The notes under the pieces are model-generated. The model saw only the letters and a program-made list of their open reading frames with translations, did not search any database and was not told the origin of the DNA. DNA of 64,000 bases, taken from positions 372,001 to 436,000 of the forward strand of contig JAIVFI010000027.1 in assembly GCA_025558095.1 (NCBI GenBank), written 5' to 3'. A program made the position numbers and the translations under genes. The stretch is from Hyaloraphidium curvatum (Eukaryota; Monoblepharomycota; Hyaloraphidiomycetes; Hyaloraphidiales; Hyaloraphidiaceae). Within the stretch, counting starts at the first letter, position 1, and each line of letters opens with the position of its first letter. Positions 1 through 11,831 of this stretch are shown in pieces.

Positions 1-392
1 GAAATCGGCCCCGTTTCCTCGTAAAAGTAGTCCATCTGCCGCGTGAAGGTTGCCGGGAGCTCCCAGTTGGGAAAGTCACGCGCGAAAGGCTCCTGAATCT
101 GCTTCAGCATGAGCAGCGCGGGAATCGGGATCGCACCCTTCCGGGGGGTAAAGAGCGACGTCGAGAAGTCCTTTTGCTTGGCCGGCGCGCACGCAACGCG
201 ATGAGGGCCTTCCAACGCCGTGGAAGCGGCGAACGCAAAGGCGGCACCGGCTGCGAAGGGGGCCCAACGCGGGCCCCGTGGAGCCCAGGCAACTCCTCCT
301 GCCCTGGGGCGAGCATTGAAGCCGATCGCTCTTCGCGATGGCGCAAGCTTGCGCGCCCTGAGGTGCCCGAAAGGCCGGGAAAACGTGTTCAT
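1..392 (-). CDS. N-terminal part of a mitochondrial protein, unidentified
   Basis: An uninterrupted frame runs from an ATG at 392 off the left edge (about 130 codons). The first 35 residues (MNTFSRPFGHLRARKLAPSR and on) are rich in Arg, Ser and Ala with no acidic residue, as in a mitochondrial presequence. A short hydrophobic Ala/Phe segment follows at about residues 45-62. The rest (KGAIPIPALLMLKQIQEPF, then DFPNWELPATFTRQMDYFYE) looks like folded protein and keeps the frame to the edge. I do not recognise the family. Rpt4 lies upstream in the same orientation. The mitochondrial location is inferred from N-terminal composition only. Confidence 0.6.
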   Translation of the reverse strand, partial: MNTFSRPFGHLRARKLAPSRRAIGFNARPRAGGVAWAPRGPRWAPFAAGAAFAFAASTALEGPHRVACAPAKQKDFSTSLFTPRKGAIPIPALLMLKQIQEPFARDFPNWELPATFTRQMDYFYEETGPI

Positions 393-584
393 TTGGCGAC
401 GTTCGACGGACAACAAGCGACACGGACGTGTTTCACGGCACAGCAGGCTTTATGGGGAAACACACCGGGCCAGAGATTTCTATCTTCGTGTCTCGTCCAC
501 GAACCACCGCCCGGCTCGCTTGGCAGCAACTGAGCCGACAGACCGACGATTGGGACGCCTCCTGCCCAGAGCTCCCCATCTCGC

Positions 585-2178
<1,594 letters not shown>

Positions 2179-2508
2179 GGCGACGCGTCCGCCGCGGCGC
2201 CGCCGATGCTCCGCCTCGCGCCGGCTCGCAGATCTCTGCGCGACACTGCTCGGTGGTGTGCGCGGGACTCGGTCGAGCTGGGTGATCGAGCGCGCCCCCG
2301 CAGAAGCACCCGCCGTCCCCTTCCTCCGAAGCTCAGGATCTCTCCCTCGGGCGCGGCCTGGAAAACACGCGTGTCACAGGCGCCCTTTTCATTGCTATCC
2401 CCGCCGTTTCTCGCGTCGTTTACCGCGGGCACCGCCGCCGACTCGGTCACCTGCCACCACCGGCCCTCGCACCGTGGACCCATCAGAACGCAAGCCACCA
2501 GCGCCATA
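2179..2508. promoter_or_regulatory. Divergent promoter interval between RPT4 and mtSSB
   Basis: These 330 bp separate two start codons pointing away from each other. No ORF here resembles a gene and I see no clear TATA box. It presumably holds both promoters (inference from layout only). Confidence 0.45.
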
Positions 2509-3214
2509 ATGTCTATCGCCCGCGCTCTTTCGAACAGGACGCTCCTCTCGCTCGGGGCCGCGAGGGGCGTGGTTGCCAGCCGCGGGTACGCTGACGGGCT
2601 GCCGAGGTGGGAGCTCCGTGCGCGTTCACACAGACGGAAGCGCTGAACACCAAGTGATCAGCATCAACAAGGTCCATCTCACCGCCGGTGAGCCAGCGGC
2701 TTCCTGCGTTGGCGCCCGACGGACTCGCTGATGCATTCCGCGACCGGGGTCCCAGAGGTCTACGCCGACCCGCAAATCCGCAAGTTCCAGAGCAAGGACG
2801 GCACCGACCGGACGGTCAGCAACCTCTTTGTTTCCAACAACGAGGAGCGGATGACCAAGGACGGCAAGCCCTACGTGCACCGGACGTTCTTCAAGGTTGG
2901 CTATTCCCGTCGATTCCGGTCCCGCTTCGAAGACGTTTCGCCGCCACGCACAGGTCCGGAGCTTCAACCCCAAGATCAACGAGCTCATCGACCAGCAGGT
3001 CAGCAAGGGGACCTACGTGATGATTGAGGGCAAGATCGTCCGCGACTCGTGGGAGAACAAGGTAGGCAGTTCCCTAGCCGGCACCCGCTGTTGCGCGTGC
3101 AAACATTCCGCACATATGCTGCAGGAGGGTGCCAAGGTCTACGAAACGTCGATCGAGATCCCCGAGAAGGGTAACCTGCAGATCATCTCGCAGCCCCAGG
3201 GTAACGCGAGGTAG
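2509..3214 (+). CDS. Mitochondrial single-stranded DNA-binding protein
   Basis: OB-fold SSB of mitochondrial DNA replication (SSBP1/Rim1 family). The ATG at 2509 opens a basic, Ser/Arg/Ala-rich presequence (MSIARALSNRTLLSLGAARG). After an intron come VISINKVHLTAG, then DPQIRKFQSKDGTDRTVSNL, DGKPYVHRTFFKV, QVRSFNPKINELIDQQVSKG and TYVMIEGKIVRDSW, which is the family's beta-strand order. The last exon (EGAKVYETSIEIPEKGNLQI) ends with TAG at 3214. At least three introns are needed. Exon edges near 2600-2720 are not fixed exactly. Confidence 0.88.
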
Positions 3215-3467
3215 ACAAAGGACGTACGACGAAGCTGTATCTTGGCAGTTGTTTGCTGGCATTGGTTCATATATGCCGTTGCACGACGTTCCTCGCGTTC
3301 TTCTTCCGTGGTGTGTGGGGGCGGCGGTCCCAACGCGGCTGGGTTAGGTGACATGCAAACTCCCGGGCACCGCATCGGTCGCTTGGTGCCCTCTGAAGCA
3401 CAAGGTCCTACGCTGTAGTGTCGCGGACTTTCGCGCTTCGGGCGCCGAACGGCCGGACGCTGCCGCG

Positions 3468-6400
3468 ATGGACGCTGAGGAGGCACCCGATGCGCGGGTC
3501 GCCAAAACCTACACCGTCGACCTTGCGGGCCGAACTCCCTTCAAGAGATTCGTCGAGCTCGTAGAGTCCATTGCGAGGCTCTCCAAGAGGGGTGGGAGCG
3601 CGGGGAGCAGCCCGGGGAACCTTCATGAACCCCTCCCTCCGGCGCAGACAAGAAGATTGCCAGATTGAGCAAGTTCATCGCTGAATGGAGGCATGTCGGT
3701 GGCGACTTCCACCCTGTCATGCGGCTGCTGCTGCCTGCGGTAAGTCGGACAGAGGGGTGCACAGTTGAGAGTCTCACGCCCCTTGTCCCGGTTCTGCAGC
3801 TGGACCGCGAGAGATCGGTCTACCAGCTGAAGGAACCGTCGCTGGCCAAAGTCTACGTCGAGGTTATTGGCATTTCGAAGGAGTCCGCCGACGCCAGTGC
3901 TCTGTTCAAGTTCAAGGACCCGGGGCGCAACAGAAAGGTCGGTCGAGACCTTGCTGCGGCGATTCGCGAGTTGTTGTAACATCCGGCCGCAGAAAAGCGC
4001 TGGCGATTTTGCGGAGGTCCTCGAAATCTTTCTCAACGATCGATCCACGGTTTCGGAAGGGACGCTCACAATTCGAGACGTCAACGAGAAGCTGGACAAG
4101 CTCTCGAGCACGGAAAACCCCAAGTGCGTTTCGGCGTTGCTTTCTCTTTCCTTGCTCTAACGCCCGTGTGATCGCCTTCTAGAGAAACGCAGAGGAACTT
4201 CGTCCGGGAGATCTTTGCGCAATGCACCGCCAGGGAGCAGAAATGGATAGCGCGCATTATCCTCAAAGGCGAGTGATGCATTCTCGGACGACGGTTGACA
4301 CCGTTCTCATTGTGTTGCACCTCCAGATCTCAAGATAGGCATGACCGAAAGGACTCTCTTTTCGGTGTGGCATCCGATGGCCATGGAGATGTGGTCCGTG
4401 ACGAGCAGCCTGCGCGCCATCTGCGACGACCTGTATGACGAGAACGCTATGCCGCAGGACCAGGTGCGCCGGAACGAGCCGAGTCCGGTCGAGTGCTTGC
4501 CTGAACTGTTGCCGTTTCACAGGAGGTGCAGCTCATGCACCCTTTCAAACCCATGCTGTCCGAGAGATTCACGGATTTCAAGCACATTCCCAAGATCATG
4601 GATGACAAGGACTTTTGGGTGGAGCTCAAGCTTGATGGTGGGCACCTACAGGAATCATCCCCAGCGGATGATTTGATGGCGCGTCCGCAGGGGAAAGGAT
4701 GCAGATTCACAAAGACGGTGACGAATATCGGTACTTTTCTCGGTAGGTGGTCGCCAGGTGGTCGCTTTGTTGCATCCCGGGGTTTGGGCTGAGCGCTGCG
4801 AAGGAACGGCAAGGACTACACCTACCTGTACGGCAAAGATCAGCATTCCGGAACCCTGACTCCCTTTCTGCACACGCTGATTCACCCGAACGTTGAGAGG
4901 TAACTGGATTTTGGCAATCTTTGGCGACGCTTGTGTTGATCTGCAATCCCAGTGCCATTTTCGACGGCGAGATCATTGTTTTTGATCCGGTGACGAACCA
5001 GTTCGACCGCAATTTCGGCCACTTGAAGACGGCGGCTTTAGGTTAGTTTGCGTCTGAGCTCCAAGCTTCGAGTGATGTTCACGCCTTCGTCCCAGATGCC
5101 CTGAGCGTTTCCGATTCCACGGCTAAGCGCCCGTGCCTCCGCATCTTCGACGTCGTCTACGTGAACGGAACTTCGCTGGAGAAATCGACCCTTCGGAAGC
5201 GCCGCGAGATCCTCCAGACGTTGTTGCAGGAGGACAAGGGGCGCGTCGAGTGGCACCCCTACAAGGTGTGCAGGACGGAAGCCGAGGTCATTGCCGAGCT
5301 CGATGATGCCATCATGAACAACGAGGAGGGGATCGTCATCAAGAACCCGCTCAGCGCGTACGTCCCAGGGCTGCGCTCCAAGGCCTGGATCAAGATCAAG
5401 CCCGACTACATCGAGGGCTTGAGCGAGCAGCCGGACCTTCTGATCGTCGGCGGATGGTACGGCTCCGGCCGCCGATCCAAGAAGGTGTCGCACTACTTGT
5501 GTGCCATCCGCGCAAGCGAGCCCTCCGCTGCTTCCGGCTCCAGCCAGGAATCACCCCAATACTTGACCATCTGCAAGATCGGCTCGGGATTCAAGTTCGC
5601 GGAATTGGATGCGATATCAGCGCTGCCGTGGAAACGCTTCAACAGGGACAAGCCGCCGAGCTGGTTGAAGATGGGCAGGAGTGCGAAGGTCACGCCAGAC
5701 GTCATTCTTGAGCCAAACAAGGACATGATCATCACGGTCCGCGCGGAGAAGCTTGTCGAGTCCGCAGAGTACACCGCGGGCTACACGCTGCGTTTCCCCC
5801 GTCTGGAGAAGTTCCGCGACGACTTCGGGCTTGAGGACATCTGGAGCCAGGACGACGTTCGAAAAGTGCTCGTGAGCCTTTGGGGCAGCCTTTGCTTGTT
5901 GCCGCTCACGTTTGTCTGCAGGACCGTGGCACGGAAGGCAGGTTGAACAAGAGGCTTGATGAGGACTCCGCCGGCTTGAGAAAGAGCAAGAAGCGGAAGG
6001 TCGGGCGAGGCGCGGCGATCGGCGTTATATCGTCCCACGCACTGCCCCGTCAAGGCGAAGGTTTTACCCCCGAAGGAGGCACGTTCAAAGGGAAGACCTT
6101 CTATGTCCTTCCCGCCATTGGTCCCGACGGTTCCGACGCCGACCTGCGGAAACTCACGGAAGTCATTCAAGAAAACGGCGGCGTGCTTCGCAACACCCCA
6201 AACGGCACGGATTACATCGTCGCGGACCTAGCCAAGAGTGAGTGTTGTTGCGGGTCGCATGGATGCGAATGCTCTTGACACGGTTGTTTGCACAGAGGCC
6301 AAAGTTGCCAACCTTATCAAGGCCAATCTACGTGACATTCACAAGTCGGACTGGGTGCACGCGAGCATTGCAGCGCAGCGGCTCTTGGACGATTCGCCGA

Positions 6401-7101
6401 GACTTTTGCTGCACGCGACGGCTGCGACGTCCAAGAGGCTCGCAGAAACTCACGACGGGTACGGCGACTCGTACGTCGAAGAAATAGGCAGCGTGGAGGA
6501 CCTGAAGAACTTGTTCGATCGCGTTGACGTCACGGTACTGCTCCGGAAGTACCAGGCGGAAGATGACGCTCTCGCAAAGAGGCAAAGGAAGGCTTCCGCC
6601 ATTCGGTTCAAGTGGCCTACGCTTTCCTTCCTGAAAAACGATGCGGAGATTCGCTACTTCGAAGATGAGAGGCCTCCCGGGAGCATTTTTCGCGGGAAGG
6701 TTGTATACCTGGACCTTCCTTCACTTCAAGACGAGGCGTCGTCGACCGGAGTGAAGAACGAAGGAAAGGACGACGGGAGCTCAATGTGAGGGGTTCAGTC
6801 GGTTATGTGGGTCCGATCGGCACTGACAACCGCGGACCGTAGCCTCCGCCTTGCACGAGAGCAGCTTTTGTTCTACGGGGCCGAAGTCGTGGAACGCCGC
6901 TTTCCTTCCGTTACGCACGTGGTAGTGGATCCGCAGAGGCCCGATCGGTGGACGACGTTTCTGCAAAAGACGGCGGACGCGGCTTTCGGCCATTGGCGGG
7001 TGGTGACACACGCCTGGGTCCAGGAAAGCATTTCTGTTGGGTACACCTTGGACGAAACGTCGTTTGCGCCGGCGTACAAGAAGGGTCAGCTGCTACGCTA
7101 G
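3468..7101 (+). CDS. LIG4: DNA ligase IV, ATP-dependent, with C-terminal BRCT domains
   Basis: Joins DNA ends in non-homologous end joining with its XRCC4-type partner. ATG at 3468. The N-terminal DNA-binding domain (about 3468-4500) includes SLAKVYVEVIGISKESADAS. The adenylation domain has the nucleotide-binding motif KLDGER (Lys near 4628), rebuilt across an intron after the first base of the Gly codon. Downstream are AIFDGEIIVFDPVTNQFD, LRIFDVVYVNG, NNEEGIVIKNP and AWIKIKPDYIEG, the family's motifs III-V. The OB region continues to about 5870. BRCT 1 (GKTFYVLPAIG, about 6090-6240) and BRCT 2 (ending HAWVQESISVGYTLDE, about 6850-7101) bracket a linker. Many small introns. The stop overlaps the ZNHIT2 stop on the other strand by 9 bp. 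Confidence 0.95.
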
Positions 7102-8516
7102 CGGATCCTCGCCTAGAAGTTCGATCTTTGGAGGCGACTTCTTCAGTTGCTCGCGAGCTGCACCGGCAAGAGCCAGCTCCTCTTTCAATTGCATTCTTTC
7201 TCGACGCTCATGCTTCACAGCGTGGTCAAGATCCGACGCAAGCGCGCGTAGAATCGGGTAGGGGTCGCCTGTAGCGTCTCCCGCGAGAGTTTTGTCGCTG
7301 ATCCAGCACGCAAACCACCAGCACTTCCGTTCCGTCCCCGAGACGGCCCTGAGGAACTTGGGTCGGCCGTTTCCCGGGGCAGACGCCTCGGTGCTGTGTG
7401 CTCCGAGTCGCGGATCCTCCACCGCGGCTTGCAGGACGGAGCGCATGTCGCTTAAGGCCGAAAGGACACGATGTTTGTCGCGGAGAATAGCAAGTGCATC
7501 GTGTGCCACAAGTTCGAGAACGTCCCCAGATATTTGGGCGTCTGTGTCATCGACACGCTTGGTCCGGAAAACTGCCAGCGTTTCCGTCACCGACTCGAAC
7601 CGCGCAGAGGGGTTGGAAGCAGTTTCGCTAATGCGCAGCAGATCCCTGGTGACGTCAACCGGGGTGTCGTGGATGGATCCGTCGTATCGACGACAGACGA
7701 AAGCATACACCAGGAGCAGATCCAGGATGTTGAAAGCCGCCGCGGGGTTCGGAGGGCCCTTGGAAACCTTGTGGAACGGAACCAGATCCCCTGCTATTGG
7801 AGGTAGATGATCGTTCCAGATCTTCGTCCTTCCTTTGCTTTGATCGTCGTGCGATGGGTCCAGTTCCTCGACGAGGACTTTATCTGCTTCCGAGTCATGC
7901 TCTTGCTGTTCCCACCACGGTGTCCAGGGCAGTACATTCTCAAGGAGGACGTTGTTTGCCTTGGCCGAGTCTCCGATGTGCTCGAGGAACTGTTGCTGCT
8001 CGGAAGGAGTCAATCTTGACCAAAGATCCTGCGCATCGGCGTTGTCTGCAGCAAATCGGACAGGTTGGAGAACGAATGGTTGGGCCCGTCCGCGACTTCC
8101 TGCTGTCAGCTCACCTATGTCCAGATCTCCGAACCGATAAGCGAGATCGTCCGCCTGACCAGTATCTCCGAAAGCTTCGACACTCTCATCGTCAGCGCGA
8201 GTTGACGCAGCGCGTTCCAGGATCTCGGCTATCTTCTTCCGGTCCTCGTCGTCTGCCCGTTCCCCGCGCAAGGCGGACGCGAAACTCGCGGCGTGGAACG
8301 CATTTTGGCAGGCACTGTGGGACTGCAAGGGTACCTTTTAATGCTCGCAAACGGTGCAGTTTGGTGCCGCCAGCTCACCGCGTCCTTGTAGCACGCCAGG
8401 GAGCAGTAGGGCAGGTTGCAGCGGGGGCAAGTGTACTTGCTCTCTCGTTCACGGCATCTTCGGGAGATCGTCAGCAAGGGCAAGACTCTCTTCCGAGACG
8501 CCGACGGACATTCCAC
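7093..8516 (-). CDS. ZNHIT2: HIT zinc-finger protein, ZNHIT2-like
   Basis: Family role: RUVBL1/2 (R2TP) adaptor in snRNP assembly. The HIT finger reads CRERESKYTCPRCNLPYCSL and on to ACYKDA, and after an intron SHSACQNAF supplies the last His and Cys. The long second exon (8328 to 7093) carries LWSRLTPSEQQQFLEHIGDS and a C-terminal helical region, as in ZNHIT2. The exon with the first cysteine of the finger and the true start codon are not resolved. An AG acceptor sits just before the first visible Cys, so the 5' limit given is approximate. Length about 430 aa, close to the family. Convergent with LIG4, with the coding ends overlapping by 9 bp. Confidence 0.82.
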
Positions 8517-8691
8517 AGCTCGGCATTCAGTGTGCGCAGTTCTGCACTAATAGCACGAGCCCGGCGATCGCCGGAGTGAGACGACTCAGTAGACGGATCG
8601 AGCGCCGGACAAAGGTAGATGCAATGCATTGTATTGTACAAGCCTCCACGATCAATCAGCGGTTCAGGACGATGCCTGAAAGAGCACCAGG

Positions 8692-9583
8692 TCAGCGGGC
8701 ATAATCAGACACCGGGCAAAGCCCCTCACCGTCGAACTTCTTCTTGAACCACGCGACCGTCTCGTCCTTCGTCACACGGTGCGGGTGCCCAACGCGGCCC
8801 CGAGCGTGTTTCCTCCGCGCAACACGGTATCCGGCCCGGCCCATGACGACGTAGAAGTCCATGCCGTAGATGCCTGGGAGGAGGCGTCAGCACGGTCCCG
8901 CCAGGGCAGACTCCCGTCTGAACCGACCGATCGTGGGGTCGTACTTGATGCCCAGATCGATGTGCTCCTGGATGCCAAAGCCAAAGTTGCCCGTGGCCGA
9001 GAAGTTGCTCTGCTTCAGCTCAAACTCCTTGACCTTCAGGCCCTGCTCCAGAATCTGCAGCGCCTTCTCGCCCCGGACGGTGCAGTGCACGGCAATCTTC
9101 TCGTTTCTCCGGATGCTGAAGGTCCTGACGGTGTACCGGGCCTTGGAGTAGACGGGCGTCTGCCCCGTGAGCTGCTCCAGCACCTTGGCCGCCCGCGTCA
9201 GCCTGTCGCCAGACTCTCCCACGCAGATGTTCAGGCAGAGCTTCTCCAGCTTCAGGTCCCGCATGACATTGTCCTTCTTGGACTTTGCCTCCTCAGCCTG
9301 CGGGCGCGATGCGCGAGTGGGCGGTCGGAGTGGTTAGCAGGTGCCTCCACAGAAAAGACCGAACCAAGGCGACTGCCGCGCGACGCCACCGAGCAAGTGC
9401 CCGGCCAAGGCGGCCGACACACAGCCGACCGCAAACTGTCCCGCGTCGGCCGGAGACAGCCCAACGTGTGTCCCGCCGACACGGTGCTCCGTCCCCACTG
9501 CGTGGCCCGGAGGGGTACGGGGCCTACAGAAGCCCAACATCCGAGCGACAAAGATGCGCCAACGCCAATCGATACGCTACCAT
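8692..9583 (-). CDS. RPL11: 60S ribosomal protein L11 (uL5)
   Basis: Cytosolic large-subunit protein of the 5S RNP. The main exon (9297 to about 8906) encodes [40 protein letters not shown] and [19 protein letters not shown]. The next exon reads [20 protein letters not shown] and ends WFKKKFDG plus a short tail, stop at 8692. Exon 2 opens with [15 protein letters not shown] and has no start of its own. An ATG at 9583-9581 followed directly by GTAGCG gives a first coding exon consisting of ATG only, with an intron of 283 bp (9580-9298) ending in CAG. The start assignment is inference. The ribosomal identity is certain. Confidence 0.93.
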
Positions 9584-9823
9584 TTTGGGTGCGGAGGTGG
9601 GGGAAGAGCGGGTGAGGAGTAAAGCGGTGAGGGGGACCGCGCGCGCGATTCCACCGGTAATTCTGGGTTAGGTCAGACCCACGACATCTCATGTTTTCTC
9701 GCGGCCCAAAACCTCCAACTCCGCATTCTCCCCTAGTTTGACGCCGGATCACACCACTGAAACATTTGGTGGCCAGCGTGGCGTGCCTCCCCTTCTTCTC
9801 GAGTGAATTTCACATTGCTGGAG

Positions 9824-10294
9824 CTACTTCACTATTGCCAGGACCTCCCCTCCCACGCTCTTCAACAGCGCTTCGTTCATATCCAGCACGCCGTAGGCCG
9901 TGTCCAGGATGGTGATCTGCCCCACGTCCGCCGGCTTCATGAGCGCGTGGGCGTTGCGCCTGCCAGCCGCGACGGCCTTGAGCTCGTCCACGGTGGCGTA
10001 AACGCGCCGGCTAGGCAAGCTGACGGCCTTCATGAGCCTAAGCACGGGCTCGTTGTCCCGGTACTTGAGCTCCAGCCAGAGTCGCCTGTGCGCGACGTTG
10101 TCCGGAGTGACGGGCACCTCGAACCCGCTCGCGTCAGGGCCGTGCACGTCCCCCTGGAGGACGGCCGAAACGAATCCTTCCCGGTACAGGATACCGCAGA
10201 CGGATCGGTTCTGTTTCGTGGCCGGGACCGCGGTGCGCCGCAATCCGGCGCGGAAGGAGTTGGTGATGTGCACGCACAGGTCCGGGATCGGCAT
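9824..10294 (-). CDS. Mitochondrial small-subunit ribosomal protein S8 (uS8m)
   Basis: Bacterial-type uS8 of 156 aa in one exon. ATG at 10294 (MPIPDLCVHITNSFRAGLRR), then GILYREGFVSAVLQGDVHG, LPSRRVYATVDELKAV and the C-terminal family signature ITILDTAYGVLDMNEALLK plus GGEVLAIVK. It lacks the features of cytosolic RPS15A and fits mitoribosomal S8. No separate cleavable presequence is evident, as for the yeast mitochondrial homologue. Divergent from the SmB gene. Confidence 0.85.
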   Translation of the reverse strand: MPIPDLCVHITNSFRAGLRRTAVPATKQNRSVCGILYREGFVSAVLQGDVHGPDASGFEVPVTPDNVAHRRLWLELKYRDNEPVLRLMKAVSLPSRRVYATVDELKAVAAGRRNAHALMKPADVGQITILDTAYGVLDMNEALLKSVGGEVLAIVK

Positions 10295-10643
10295 CGCGTC
10301 GCGCTCGAGGCAGTTTCCGATGAGCGATGAATCAGCAGAATGTCCCGTGGAGCAAGAAAGACTGATTTCGACGTGCGATTGCCGGTGCTGGGGAGGCTAC
10401 ACCTCGATGGGCCGGCTCCCCTCCCAGGCTTGTCGGACACAGTTCCAGGGTCCTAGCTGTGCGCGAATTACAACTTCAAGCCAACTCAGAGATAGCAACA
10501 GTTCGTCCTGCGCTCCACAGCGTAGAGGTTCGCGAGTACTGGTCAGTCAGTCCGGCCCGCCGCCGCGCGCCGCGAGCATCAAACGCCTTCGTGCACCCTT
10601 TTCCTGCCTCCACTCGACCCCCCGCGGGCGTACCGGCAGCAAA
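10295..10643. promoter_or_regulatory. Divergent promoter interval, uS8m / SmB
   Basis: This 349-bp gap separates two starts pointing away from each other. Long frames here do not look like protein. I see no defined element. Confidence 0.4.
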
Positions 10644-11720
10644 ATGGTACGCTTCACCACCTGCCGGCAGTGTTTTGGCCGGATGGGATTCCTGTCCGCG
10701 ATGCGCCGTGCTCACCGCGTCGTTTCTGCGCAGTCAATCTCGAGGACGTCCAAAATGCTCCAGTTTCTGAACTTCCGTCTGAGGTGGACATCATGAGTCG
10801 CTAAGGTGGCGGAGAATGTCTGACGCCCCGGGGCCGCGTCAGGGTCACCATCCACGACGGGAGGACGTTCATCGGCCAGATGATTGCGTTTGACAAGCAC
10901 ATGAACCTCGTTCTGGCCGAATGCGAGGAGTTTCGGAAGGTCAAGAACAAGGCAAAGACCGCTTCGGGGCCCGCAGAACGCGAGGAACGGCGGCTGTTGG
11001 GATTGGTTGTGCTGCGCGGCGAGATTGTCGTGAGCATGAGCGTGGAGGCACCGCCGCCGCCGAGCGACGAACAGAAAGCCAAGGCGGCTGCGGGTTTGGG
11101 CGGACCTGGCGTTGGGCGGCCTGCTGGAAGGGGTCTTCCCATCGGCGCTCCCATGGGTGTGCCCATGCCGGGTGGTGAGTTGCACAGGGCCGCCACTTCG
11201 ATCATGGCGTGACTTTTCGGGACAACAGCTTTGGGAGGACCGATCAGGGGTGTTGGAGGACCTGCCCCGGGGATGATGGCGCCCATGGGCGGGATGCGGC
11301 CACCCGTGTCGTACGGACGGCCTCCGATGCCCCCGCCTGGAATGGTTCGTGCCTGACGTTCTCAGGCTGCCGTCTCGTCTCACAGCTGTTCTCTCGGAAA
11401 GATGCCGCCTGCCAACTTCCGCCCCATGCCCGGTATGCCTCCCATGATGCCGCCTGCGATGCCCGGCGCCCCGCCGCCGGGCTTCCCCGGTGCTCCGCCC
11501 ATGCCGCCTGTGAGTGTTGGCCGGGAGAGACGGTCGCCAGGGGATGCACGGTTTATTTGCTACTTCGGACGCCTTCGGGCGAATGAGACCAACCAATCAC
11601 CATTTGTTTCTGATGGCGCGATCTGGTGGCGGGGACCCCGTGCCGAAGCTGGAGCTGACCTCTCCTCTGACTCAGGGCTTCCGACCTCCCTTCCCGCCGG
11701 GTCAGCAACCAGGCCGATGA
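10644..11720 (+). CDS. SMB1: Small nuclear ribonucleoprotein SmB/B'
   Basis: Core Sm-ring protein of spliceosomal snRNPs. Sm1 motif: [20 protein letters not shown], then [15 protein letters not shown]. Sm2 motif: [21 protein letters not shown] long Pro/Gly/Met-rich tail ([41 protein letters not shown]) ends with TGA at 11720, as in animal and plant SmB. The exon with [12 protein letters not shown] starts at 10734 after CAG. Upstream, an ATG at 10644 followed directly by GTACGC gives an ATG-only first coding exon and an 87-bp intron. At least four more introns interrupt the tail. Confidence 0.9.
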
Positions 11721-11831
11721 GGTATTGAACGACACAGAAACATGGGTATACTGCTACTTGTAAATACGATCAATGCACCAAGCAAATCTCATCTTCTCCC
11801 CGGTGACCACCGTGCCACCGCCTCCGCCATG

